From the NCBI GenBank assembly GCA_964343835.1, contig CAYFKR010000020.1, forward strand, positions 1 to 64,000: 64,000 nt of DNA, given 5' to 3'. Below are positions 29,101 through 36,743 of the stretch, piece after piece. The notes below the pieces were generated by a model that searched no databases, was not told where the DNA came from, and saw only the letters and a list, made by a program, of their open reading frames with translations. Origin of the DNA: CALEMW01 sp964343835. GTDB taxonomy: Bacteria; Krumholzibacteriota; Krumholzibacteriia; LZORAL124-64-63. Numbering within the stretch: the stretch's first letter is position 1; the number at the start of each line of letters is the position of its first letter. Position numbers and translations under genes: made by a program.

Positions 29101-29192
29101 CCGCCGGCCGCCGCGTGTCCTCGGGCGTGTACTTCGCCAGGACGTCGGTGGGCGGGGAGGTGTTGTTGGATCGGTTGACGCTGATCAAGTAA
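26118..29192 (+). CDS. Secreted paralog 4 of the tandem family
   Basis: 1024 residues from the ATG at 26118, which has GGGAG upstream and leads into a clean signal peptide (1-20); an in-frame extension to 25989 runs through the preceding hairpin and promoter and is rejected. It keeps the family blocks (AAWCGEVFVSCGGDDP, NHDTEPGYDFLKLEYE, CTGGTLGQTWTYGPG, FPTIGDIDYVDLGNND, HYYIEAVDD). Its ThuA-like part is more diverged (ILYIDDAGTSGG), and its FlgD-Ig tail (PNPFNPMTTIEYAVPRRG, ending LIK) is clearly different from copies 1-3. The tail exchange therefore did not include this copy. Confidence 0.8.
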   Translation: MRNAIAVILLITAAVAATAATPDHGRYRPVNSGLASPLHMATPISAAKSDTVYVFGGPDSGDGKFQSDTNAYMPDWEGWTSVDLTARTDSRWQVSLFNSPSGTNAAWCGEVFVSCGGDDPPEGYGNGYDEMIVWEGAVADHNASTDVTMIFDLNHDTEPGYDFLKLEYETPSGWVTVRTFDGWNYDNGIGQIVPLIGETELFTVPAGSYTGPGDNLLRIRWHATSDGGWSDADCMWPSTGHSQIDNISVSGSNGLPSTVDGFETGGIEASSWTVEFPVSVGDFAHIWPHLDDLDPCVRNYTAQVAFIDDGVVEPCTGGTLGQTWTYGPGGYIHNLTGGCAGPSEHVQNEVWSPVIAYADEAGNPLHATHEGATFAFDVYEHIDLLPGLFWVWHVRASTDGGATWEPWVDRNFVYYGNATYKRREQEVTDLLPAGTSHVQLALGIYEIGWVWGFVGTDGSPGPYFDNVNFHVYAIDGPVITAREQHMPQDAFPTIGDIDYVDLGNNDIRFDQSQNIDQAGNYVLHGDSVVFDVSIRRAGADLARPPRLYYTMKTNPLFDPYRLHPTSGYAVGDTAVSFNGYYFTSQGFAFDLPDEDFFFPGDVIHYYIEAVDDLAGDQRTSTLPQDLSAFGVFEGDPGYTPMAWPEAFAVRGLPTLNSATPDDHPSILYIDDAGTSGGTHEWEHAFDRLGFVQGVDYDLYTTMGANAGIWNGFSTRMTLNQIDGYETIVFSSGRLTSEVLTTTDGGFVPLPGDDVGLLTSWLQLGRNALFTGDHLVSSFNSSAAVTFGRDWLGCEIVDNDVTPYVGGQQSPVAAPLAGNALGLDQEVVVFGGCPSLMTFDGIEPYGTGVSLFEWLDRDGNGGAYPFVSAGVLNQVSGSNIVTISSDLSSWMSPPGWTPPAGFSPQCAARDVLLHQILASFGEAPTGTPTDVDTPMIASTKAFPNPFNPMTTIEYAVPRRGAVDLRIYNVKGELVKVLVDEVREPGVHSVTWTGDDAAGRRVSSGVYFARTSVGGEVLLDRLTLIK

Positions 29193-29213
29193 GGGCCGCC
29201 TGAAGCGGCTGAG

Positions 29214-29239
29214 AGGCCCCGGACTTCGGTTCGGGGCCT
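29214..29239 (+). terminator. UUCG-capped terminator after paralog 4
   Basis: An 11-bp stem (AGGCCCCG paired with CGGGGCCT, extended by three inner pairs) closes a TTCG tetraloop, followed by TTTCG. Confidence 0.7.
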
Positions 29240-29334
29240 TTCGCGTTCGAGTGTGAAAGCGAGTGTTAGAACAGGGAGATCAGGGCGTATGCTGAGAGAC
29301 CTATCGGAATTCCATGTCGTACAGGGGGGATCCC

Positions 29335-32300
29335 ATGGTTACCAGATCGATCATCTTCTTTCTCGTCATTGTCTCGACCTCCATCGCCGCCCCCCGGGGG
29401 AAGGAACGTCCCGTTCCTGCTGATCCGTCATACCCGGCCAACATCCTCATCTCCGAGCGGGCTGCCGCGAAGGCGGACACCGTCTACCTGCTCGGCGGCC
29501 CCGATCGTGACGACGGGACCTTCGAATCGGGCGGCCTCCCGGACTGGCACGGCTGGTACGGGGTCGACCGTACGGAACGGACCGACACCAAGTGGCGGGT
29601 CGACCTCTACAACTCGCCGACCGGCACCCCGGCGGCCTGGTGCGGCGAGATGATCCCCTCCTGTGGGGGCGACGATCCCGAGGGCGGCTACGGCAACAAC
29701 TACGAGGAGTATCTCGACTGGACCGGGTCCGTGGCCGACCCGGGCCTGCCGACCGACGTCACGGTGACCATGACCCTCAACCACGACAACGAGCCCGGTT
29801 ACGACTACCTCCACCTCCAGCACGCTTCGGCGGCGGGGTGGACCACGGTCCGGACCTGGAACGGCAGCAATGCGGTCGGGGGAGTGTTCACGCCCTTGGA
29901 CGAGGTGATTCCATTCACGGTGGCGTCCGAGGATCTCCAGGACGGAACCGTGGTCCTGCGGCTGTCTGCGACCAGCGACGTCATCTGGTCGGACGCCGAC
30001 TGCCAGTGGCCGACGGCGGGACATGCCCAGATCGATGATCTCGGTGTCCAGGGCGACAACGGCCTGGTCGGGACGGTCGACGATTTCGAGTCGGGATTGG
30101 AAGCATCGAATTGGCATCCCGGCGCCCACGTAGCCGTCGGCGACTTCGCCAAGGTCTGGCCGCTGCTCGAGAACCTCGACGAATGCACGGACAACCATAC
30201 GCCCCAGGCCGCGTTCATCGACGACGGGGTCGTCGTGCCGTGCACGGGTGGAACCCTCGGGACGACGTGGACCTACGGACCGGGGGGATACGCCATCAAC
30301 CTGAACGGTGGTTGTGCCGGCCCCGCCGAGCATCTCTGGAACGAGATCTGGTCTCCGCCCATCGCCTACGCAGATCCTGTCACAGGGGCTCCGCTCGGGT
30401 CGTCGCATACCGGTGCCGTACTCGAGTACGAGATCATGAAGCATCTGCCGCTGACGAACGGCGCCTTTGCCGTGTGGCACGTTCGCTCCAGCACGGATGA
30501 CGGGAACAACTGGACGGAGTGGAGGGACTGGAATTACATCAGCTATTTCTATTCGTCGGGTTACATCCGACTCGCTTGGGATGTGGGCCGATTCCTCGTG
30601 CCGGACCCGACCCACGTCCAGATCGCCCTGGGCGTCTACGAAATCGGCTGGATCTGGGGTTTCACGGGACAGGATCCGACACCGGCACCCTACTACGACA
30701 ACGTGGCGCTCAAGGTCTACACGATCGACGGCCCCACCATCTCGACCAGGGAGCTCGAACAGGCCCAGGACTCCTTCCCGACCATCGGCACCATCGACTA
30801 CGTCGACCTGGGGGCCAACAGCATCCGCTTCGACATGGCCAACGACATCATCGGGGACCTGGTGCCGGCGATCCTGCCGGGCGACTCGATCACGTTCGAT
30901 GTCGTGGCGACGAGACCGGGCTCCGTCTTGACCGGTCTCCCTCGCCTCCACTACGCGATGAAGCCGAATCCGCTGTTCGACCCGTACCGTCTCCATCCGG
31001 TCGCCGGTTCGGTGGCGGGCGACACCGTTTTCACTTCGACGGGCGTCGTCGTGCCCGATCGTTATGCCTTCGACCTGCCCGACGAGGACTTCTTTTTCCC
31101 CGGCGACGTCATCCACTACTACATCCGAGCCGAGGACGTCTCGCCGGGATTCGAAGGAAGCTCGACCCTGCCTGCCGATCTCTCCGGCTTCGGCGTTTTC
31201 CCTGGCGATCCGGGGTACGTACCCAACCTCTACCACTCCTCGTTCACCGTCCGGGGCCTGCCGTCGCTCGGCTCGGCCACTCCCGGCGACCACCCTCCGA
31301 TCCTCTTCTACAACGACTTCGGCAGCAGGGGAGAGGAGAACGAATGGATGACGGCCCTGGGCAACCTGGGCTACGTGGAGGGCGAGGACTACGACATCTA
31401 CTACACCAACGCACCGGGCTCGGGCGTCAGCAACGGGCTGGGCTCCCGAGCGACGCTCGACCAGATCACAGGCTACTCGACGATGCTCTACACCTTCGGC
31501 GACCTGACCATGTTCAGCCTGACGACCTTCGATCAGGCATCGGACAAGTCGAACGATCTCGCACTCGTCGACGCCTGGCTGCAGACCGGTCGGAACATGA
31601 TGCTGACGGGGGACAACATCGCCCACGATCTATCCCTGGCTCAGGGCAATGCCGGTGTGGACTTCGTGGATACGTGGCTGTCCATCGATTACATCCAGCA
31701 CTCCGTGAATCCTTTGCTGGGTGGCGACCTGAATCCCGTTGTCGTTCCCGTGGAAGGCAATTCGATGGGCATCGACACCGAGTTTCGCGCTTATGGCGAA
31801 TGTCCTTCCGAGAACTCGTTCGATGCCGTCGCACCGGTCGGGGATGTCGAGACCCTGCTCAGGTGGTCGGGCTTTCTCGGCGTCGAATCCGCCGGCTTCC
31901 TCAACACCCACATGGGATCCCGGGTCGCCTTCTTCCCTGTGTCGTTCTTCAACATGTGGAGTCTCGAGGACAACCCCGGCCCCCTCGCCGCCCGCACCCA
32001 CCTCCTCGACCGCGTCCTGACCTACTTCGGCGAGACCCCCTCGGGTCCCCCGACGCAGGTCCCCGGCGACGTCCCCCGCGTCCTCACCGCCGACGCCTAT
32101 CCCAACCCGTTCAACCCCGCGACCACCGTGGCCTACGAGGTGCCGCGCCGCGGCCCCGCAACGGTGCGCATCTACGACGTGCGCGGCCAGCTCGTGCGCA
32201 CGCTGGTGGACGAGGCTCACGAGGCGGGCCGGTACACGGCGGTGTGGAACGGGAGGAACGACGACGGGGCTGCCATCGCATCCGGCGTGTACTTCGCGGA

Positions 32301-32352
32301 GGTGCGGTCGGGAGGGGAGTCGGTCGTCAGGAAATTGGCGCTGGTGAAGTGA
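29335..32352 (+). CDS. Secreted paralog 5 of the tandem family
   Basis: 1005 residues from the ATG at 29335, preceded by GGGGGG; an ATG at 29314 lacks a ribosome site. Signal peptide about 1-17. Family blocks are AAWCGEMIPSCGGDDP, NHDNEPGYDYLHLQHA, VPCTGGTLGTTWTYGP, FPTIGTIDYVDLGANS, HYYIRAEDV and ILFYNDFGSRGE. The tail (PNPFNPATTVAYEVPRRG, ending LVK) differs from copies 1-3. It is the last of the array and is followed by a hairpin shared with the opposing TPM operon. Confidence 0.8.
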   Translation: MVTRSIIFFLVIVSTSIAAPRGKERPVPADPSYPANILISERAAAKADTVYLLGGPDRDDGTFESGGLPDWHGWYGVDRTERTDTKWRVDLYNSPTGTPAAWCGEMIPSCGGDDPEGGYGNNYEEYLDWTGSVADPGLPTDVTVTMTLNHDNEPGYDYLHLQHASAAGWTTVRTWNGSNAVGGVFTPLDEVIPFTVASEDLQDGTVVLRLSATSDVIWSDADCQWPTAGHAQIDDLGVQGDNGLVGTVDDFESGLEASNWHPGAHVAVGDFAKVWPLLENLDECTDNHTPQAAFIDDGVVVPCTGGTLGTTWTYGPGGYAINLNGGCAGPAEHLWNEIWSPPIAYADPVTGAPLGSSHTGAVLEYEIMKHLPLTNGAFAVWHVRSSTDDGNNWTEWRDWNYISYFYSSGYIRLAWDVGRFLVPDPTHVQIALGVYEIGWIWGFTGQDPTPAPYYDNVALKVYTIDGPTISTRELEQAQDSFPTIGTIDYVDLGANSIRFDMANDIIGDLVPAILPGDSITFDVVATRPGSVLTGLPRLHYAMKPNPLFDPYRLHPVAGSVAGDTVFTSTGVVVPDRYAFDLPDEDFFFPGDVIHYYIRAEDVSPGFEGSSTLPADLSGFGVFPGDPGYVPNLYHSSFTVRGLPSLGSATPGDHPPILFYNDFGSRGEENEWMTALGNLGYVEGEDYDIYYTNAPGSGVSNGLGSRATLDQITGYSTMLYTFGDLTMFSLTTFDQASDKSNDLALVDAWLQTGRNMMLTGDNIAHDLSLAQGNAGVDFVDTWLSIDYIQHSVNPLLGGDLNPVVVPVEGNSMGIDTEFRAYGECPSENSFDAVAPVGDVETLLRWSGFLGVESAGFLNTHMGSRVAFFPVSFFNMWSLEDNPGPLAARTHLLDRVLTYFGETPSGPPTQVPGDVPRVLTADAYPNPFNPATTVAYEVPRRGPATVRIYDVRGQLVRTLVDEAHEAGRYTAVWNGRNDDGAAIASGVYFAEVRSGGESVVRKLALVK

Positions 32353-32372
32353 TCTCAACTCCATGACGAACG

Positions 32373-32398
32373 AAGGGGACGCCCCGCGGCGTCCCCTT
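32373..32398. terminator. Hairpin between convergent units
   Basis: AAGGGGACGCC (32373-32383) pairs perfectly with GGCGTCCCCTT (32388-32398). It lies between paralog 5 and the opposing TPM gene, so it may stop both. Confidence 0.6.
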
Positions 32399-32422
32399 AA
32401 TCTTCCCGGTCGATGCGGCCCG

Positions 32423-33003
32423 TCAGTCCTTCCCGAACGAAATCTCGTCCGACAACTCGTTCACATCGTCCGTCTGATACGGAAAGTGCTCCCGCATCTT
32501 CTCGCCGATCTGCAGCACCCCCGCGGCGATCCCGTCGCCGAACAGGTCCTGGGCGAAGTGCTGGCGCATGGCCTCCACCACGTCCGTCCAGAATCCGTCG
32601 CCCACGCGCTGATGCAGCTCCTCGTCGCCCACCACCGCATACTTCCGCGAGCGCACGGCCATGTACACGAGCACGCCGTTGCGGGCCTCGGTGGCGTGCA
32701 TGCCCAGTTCGGCGAAGNNNNNNNNNNNNNNNNNNNNNNNNNNNNNNNNNNNNNNNNNNNNNNNNNNNNNNNNNNNNNNNNNNNNNNNNNNNNNNNNNNN
32801 NNNNNNNNNNNNNNNNNNNNNNNNNNNNNNNNNNNNNNNNNNNNNNCCTCGATGGGGGCCTTGGCCGTCACGTCGCGCTCCACGTGGAAGCGGATCTCGC
32901 CGCTGGTCTCGAGCTCGGCCGCGCCGATGGCGTCGACGATGCGGGTCTGCTCGTCCTTGGTGAAGAAGCGACGGGGAACGTCGCTACGCTTGATGTCCGT
33001 CAT
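32423..33003 (-). CDS. TPM-domain protein interrupted by assembly gap
   Basis: N-terminal part (33003-32847): MTDIKRSDVPRRFFT and then a region with ELETSGEIRFHVE. C-terminal part (32717-32423): FAELGMHATEARNGVLVYMAVRSRKYAVVGDE, then HFPYQTDDVNELSDEISFG. Together they match a cytoplasmic TPM-fold protein of the kind that follows LemA and YgcG-type genes. The two parts fall in different frames because the N-run has an arbitrary length. In relatives only a handful of residues separate these two segments, so little is missing. It starts one base after the stop of the preceding TPM gene with GGAGG upstream. Biochemical role not established. Confidence 0.7.
32718..32846. other. Assembly gap (run of N)
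   Basis: 129 unknown bases inside the TPM gene. It marks a scaffold join, not a biological feature. Confidence 0.99.
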
Positions 33004-33004
33004 A

Positions 33005-33763
33005 TCACCAACCTCCACTCGCGCCGCCGCCGCCGCTCATGCCGCCGCCTCCGGAGAAGCCGCCGCCGCCACCGAAGCCACCACCGCCGAACCCTCCGCC
33101 GCCCCGCCGCGAGCCGCCGCTCATGGCGGACATGAACAGCACTGGGCCGAGCCAGCGGGAGCGACCCAGGCCGCCGCCGCCGAAGATGGCGACCAGCACG
33201 ATCAGCTTGATGAGGGCGCCCAGGCCCGAGCTCTTCGACCTGCTCCCGCCCTCGCGCTGCACGCGGACGTTGCCGGCGAACTGCCCGGATGCCAGGGGGT
33301 CGTCCGGCGCGATCTGCGCCGCGATGTTCGCCAGCACGAATGCCACCCGCTGTCCCGCCTGGTCGGAGGGGATCTCGGTCATGGCGCGCAGGATCCTGCC
33401 CGCCTTGGCATCGTTAAGCTCGCCCTCGAGCCCGTAGCCCACCTCGATCCGCGTGCGCCGCTCGTTGGGCCACACGCAGAACAGCACGCCGCGATCCTCG
33501 CCCTTCTGGCCGATGCCCCACGCTTCGTAGAGCCGCACGGCGTCGATCTCCACCGACTCCTCAACGCGGTCCAGCACCGCCACGAGCATCTGGATGCCCG
33601 TACGCTGTTCGAACCCGGACAACGACTCGGCCAGCACGCGCCGTTCCGACGTCTGCAGCAGACCGGCACCGTCGTGGACGTGGGCCCTCGGAGCGGAGGG
33701 GAGGGCCGCGGCGACGGCCGCGGCCCCCAGGAGCACCATGAACGCGAGGAGTCTCTTCGCCAC
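33005..33763 (-). CDS. YgcG-type TPM-domain membrane protein
   Basis: 252 residues. Signal peptide 1-27, TPM domain about 30-150 (LLQTSERRVLAESLSGFEQRTGIQM, GIGQKGEDRGVLFCVWPNERRTRIEVGYG), one membrane segment near 180-200, then a glycine-rich end with repeated GGGG and a final GGASGGW. This is the standard YgcG/TPM_phosphatase layout, with the TPM domain outside the membrane. It lies four bases after lemA and one before the second TPM gene, the classic LemA-TPM operon. Function in relatives is unclear; phosphatase activity is known for plant homologs. Confidence 0.85.
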   Translation of the reverse strand: MAKRLLAFMVLLGAAAVAAALPSAPRAHVHDGAGLLQTSERRVLAESLSGFEQRTGIQMLVAVLDRVEESVEIDAVRLYEAWGIGQKGEDRGVLFCVWPNERRTRIEVGYGLEGELNDAKAGRILRAMTEIPSDQAGQRVAFVLANIAAQIAPDDPLASGQFAGNVRVQREGGSRSKSSGLGALIKLIVLVAIFGGGGLGRSRWLGPVLFMSAMSGGSRRGGGGFGGGGFGGGGGFSGGGGMSGGGGASGGW

Positions 33764-33767
33764 CCCG

Positions 33768-34373
33768 CTACTCCCCGAAGCTCACGGCCGGGGCCTGCTC
33801 TGCGCCGGCGGCAGCCTCGAAGTAGGCTCGCCTCTCGAAACCGAACATGCCGGCCAGCAGGTTGGTGGGGAAGCGACGGATGTTGGCGTTGTAGCCCTGG
33901 ACCGCCTCGTTGAAGCGGCGGCGCGACACCGTGATGCGATTCTCGGTGCCGGAGAGCTCGTCCTGCAGGGCCAGGAAGTTCTGGTTGGCCTTGAGGTCCG
34001 GGTACCGCTCCACCACGACCATCAGCCGCGCCAGGGCGGAACTCAGGCCGTCCTGGGCCTCCTGGAAGCGCTGCAGGGCGGCGGGGTCGTTCAGCGTCTC
34101 GGGGCTGATCTCGGTGGTCATCTGGGTGGCCCGGGCGCGGGCGCTGACCACGGCGTCGAGGGTCTCGCGCTCGTGGGCCGCGTAGCCCTTCACCGTTTCG
34201 ACCAGGTTGGGGATGAGGTCGGCCCGGCGCTGGTACTGGTTCTCCACGTCGCCCCAGGCGCCGTCGATGCCCTCTTCCATTCCCACGATGCCGTTGTACT
34301 TGCCGATCATGCTCATGGCCATGAAGCCGATCACGGCCAGCACGGCGATCAGAACGAGAAGTCCCTTGGACAT
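33768..34373 (-). CDS. lemA: LemA family protein
   Basis: 201 residues. A single N-terminal membrane anchor (about 4-22) is followed by the helical LemA domain with YQRRADLIPNLVETVKGYAAHE and, toward the end, NANIRRFPTNLLAGMFGFERRAYFEA, both diagnostic. First gene of a three-gene operon with two TPM-domain proteins. The molecular role of LemA is not settled. Confidence 0.92.
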   Translation of the reverse strand: MSKGLLVLIAVLAVIGFMAMSMIGKYNGIVGMEEGIDGAWGDVENQYQRRADLIPNLVETVKGYAAHERETLDAVVSARARATQMTTEISPETLNDPAALQRFQEAQDGLSSALARLMVVVERYPDLKANQNFLALQDELSGTENRITVSRRRFNEAVQGYNANIRRFPTNLLAGMFGFERRAYFEAAAGAEQAPAVSFGE

Positions 34374-34391
34374 GATTCCCTCCGTGTGTTG

Positions 34392-36614
34392 TCAGTCTTG
34401 CTCGACGATCTCGAGCCGGAACGTGTCGTCCGGCTGCACAAGATCGACGATCTCCATGCCGTCCACAACCTTTCCGAACACGGTGTAGCGTCCGTCGAGG
34501 TGCGGCTGGGCCGAATGGGCCACGAAGAACTGGCTGCCGCCGGTGTCCTTGCCGCTGTGGGCGATGCCGACGGTCCCGCGTTCGTACGGGGCGTCGCTCC
34601 ATTCGCTGCGGATCGTGAAGCCGGGGCCGCCCCAGCCGGTGCCGTCGGGGTCGCCGCCCTGGATCACGAAATCCGGCACGACCCGGTGGAAGGCCAGGCC
34701 GTCGAAGAACCCCCGACGGATCAGCTCCAGGAAGGTTGCGCAGGTGTTGGGGGCGCGGCGGCCGTCGAGGCGGATCGTGAACGTGCCGCGGTCGGTGACG
34801 CAGCGGACTTCGGGGGCGTCGAAGGGCAGGGCGACGGTGCCTTGGTCAGCATGGCGCACATGGGCGGGGACGGTGGCTTTCAGGCTGGCTTCGCCGGGAA
34901 CGGCCGTGGCGGGCACCAGGCCGGAGGCCAGGGCCACGGTGCGGGCGCGGAGGCGCTGGCGGACGTCCGGGGAGTCGAAACCCTCTTCCAGGACGCGGCG
35001 GGCTTGGGCGGCCAGGGAGTCGGCGGGGGCGAAGGTCCCGTCCTCGGGGAAGAAGGCCGCGAAGGCGCCCAGCACGCCCATGCGGATGTCCGGTGCGGTC
35101 CAGCCCTCGGCGGTGTCCCAGGCGGCGATCAACGCTTCGAGGTTCCGGTCGGACGGATGGGCGCCGAGCAGGTCCGCGCTCTGGGCGGCGGGGGCCCACG
35201 CGCCGTCGGCGAGCACGAAGCGCAGGATCCCCTGGGTGACGGTCCTCACGCTGTCGACCAGCGCCGCCGGTCGGCCCTCCGCCTCATAGCGGGCCAGGGC
35301 GTCGGCCATGACCGACGTGGCCGCCAGCAGCACCCGGGCCGGGGCGTCGGGGCGGGCGGTGGCGGCGGCGGCCAGGAAGCGTTCCGGGGGCAGCACGTGC
35401 CGGGCCAGACCGATGGTGGCGGCGTCCTTGACCTGGGGCGCCGGGTCGCCGACCACGCCGCGCAGGTCCAGGTCGGCCATCAGGCCCTCGCCGCGCAGGG
35501 CGCACACGGCGGCGGCCGCGGCGGCCCGCACCACGGGCTCGGGGGAGGCGTGCAGATCGGGCTCGCCGGCCTCGTCGAACCTCACCAGCAGCTTGCGGGC
35601 CGACTGGAGCAGGCGGATGCGCCACACCGGCAGCAGGCTCTCGCGCTCGGCGGCCTCGGCCGGCAGGGGCATGTCGGCCACCGCGGCGTTCATGGCGTCC
35701 AGGGCGCAGCGGGACACGTGGGGCGACTCGGCGTGGGCGTGGGCGGTGAGGGCGGTGACCAGGGCCACGTGCTCGCCGTCGGTGGCGAGGCGGGCGGGGG
35801 CCAGGGCGCCCAGGGCGCGCAGGGCGGCGATGCGCACGCGGTCGGCGTCGCGGGAGGAGAAGCGGCCGAGGTCGTCGATGGCTTCGAGGACGGCGTCGAG
35901 CGCAGCAGGGTCTTCTCCGCCGATTCGCCCGAGGGCCCGGCAGGCGTGGACCCGGACCTGGGCATGTCGATGGGTGGTGAAGGCCGCCACCTCGGGCACG
36001 ATCTCCCGCGATCCGGTGCGCTCGGCGCAGCGCAGCACGCGCCAGAGCACGTCGGGTTCGGAGCGGACCAGGCCGGAGCGCACGGCCTCGGCCAGGCGGG
36101 TGGAGTCGAGGTCGGCGGCGCGGTCGCGCAGGGCGGTCCAGGCCGCTGCGGCGTCGGCGGGCTCGCCGTGGAGGGCGGGATCCCAGAGGGCGGCGCCGTC
36201 GTGGGGCACGCGGGCCAGGGCGAACAGGGCGGCACGGCGGACGCGGGCGTGGTCGCCGGCGACCATGGCGGCCAGGGGATCGGCGGCGGCCTCGTCGCCG
36301 ATGAGGCCCAGGGCCCGGGCGGCCTCGGCGCGGACGGCGTCGCTGGGGTCGTCCACGGCGTCCAGCACGGCGGGCAGCACGTCGGTGCGGCCGATCAGGC
36401 CGGCGCAGCGCAGGGCGGCGCGGCGCACGTGGGCGTCGTCGTCGGCGATCAGGGCCGCCAGGGAGTCGGCGTCGGCCAGGCGACGGTCCTCCCAGCGGGC
36501 CAGGACGGCGCGGGCGTCGTCGCGGGCGGGGGGCTCGGCGCAGCCGAGGGCGAGCAGGGCACCCAGCAGAGCGCTCATCAGGAGCGAGGCGAACAGCAAT
36601 CTGCGGATCGTCAC
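34392..36614 (-). CDS. HEAT-repeat lipoprotein fused to a cyclophilin-type peptidyl-prolyl isomerase
   Basis: 740 residues. I chose the GTG at 36614, which has GGAGGT six bases upstream and opens a lipoprotein-like signal ending ALLALGC. Residues of about 30-560 form alanine-rich helical repeats (DDDAHVRRAALRCAGLIG is a typical HEAT unit). The last 165 residues are a cyclophilin domain with FHRVVPDFVIQGGDPDGTGWGG and GSQFFVAHSAQPHLDGRYTVFG; the active-site R, Q and F are present, with H in place of the usual W. It probably sits in the envelope and assists folding of exported proteins, the HEAT part acting as binding scaffold. It is divergent from asd and 18 nt from the lemA start. Confidence 0.85.
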   Translation of the reverse strand: MTIRRLLFASLLMSALLGALLALGCAEPPARDDARAVLARWEDRRLADADSLAALIADDDAHVRRAALRCAGLIGRTDVLPAVLDAVDDPSDAVRAEAARALGLIGDEAAADPLAAMVAGDHARVRRAALFALARVPHDGAALWDPALHGEPADAAAAWTALRDRAADLDSTRLAEAVRSGLVRSEPDVLWRVLRCAERTGSREIVPEVAAFTTHRHAQVRVHACRALGRIGGEDPAALDAVLEAIDDLGRFSSRDADRVRIAALRALGALAPARLATDGEHVALVTALTAHAHAESPHVSRCALDAMNAAVADMPLPAEAAERESLLPVWRIRLLQSARKLLVRFDEAGEPDLHASPEPVVRAAAAAAVCALRGEGLMADLDLRGVVGDPAPQVKDAATIGLARHVLPPERFLAAAATARPDAPARVLLAATSVMADALARYEAEGRPAALVDSVRTVTQGILRFVLADGAWAPAAQSADLLGAHPSDRNLEALIAAWDTAEGWTAPDIRMGVLGAFAAFFPEDGTFAPADSLAAQARRVLEEGFDSPDVRQRLRARTVALASGLVPATAVPGEASLKATVPAHVRHADQGTVALPFDAPEVRCVTDRGTFTIRLDGRRAPNTCATFLELIRRGFFDGLAFHRVVPDFVIQGGDPDGTGWGGPGFTIRSEWSDAPYERGTVGIAHSGKDTGGSQFFVAHSAQPHLDGRYTVFGKVVDGMEIVDLVQPDDTFRLEIVEQD

Positions 36615-36680
36615 GTCGGTACCTCCAGGGAATGCCGCGACGGTAGCACCCGCCGCGGCGGGCGTCCACGGCGAGTGGTC

Positions 36681-36710
36681 TTGGACAGCGGCGGGGACAT
36701 CGGGTACATT
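36681..36710 (+). promoter_or_regulatory. Promoter of the asd-truA-aldolase operon
   Basis: TTGGAC (36681-36686) and TACATT (36705-36710) are 18 bases apart and 33 bases before the asd ATG. Confidence 0.5.
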
Positions 36711-36743
36711 GCGGGCGGGCGCGAACGATTCCCTGGAGGACCC

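Noticed and set aside
16489..32398. The hairpins between paralogs as a dispersed REP-type repeat family
   Set aside because: Stem sequences and loops differ from one to the next; each is better read as an individual terminator.
33594..36743. In-frame N-terminal extension of asd by over 1000 codons
   Set aside because: It is antisense to lemA and the HEAT-cyclophilin gene; the ATG at 36744 has a ribosome site and opens the Rossmann motif.
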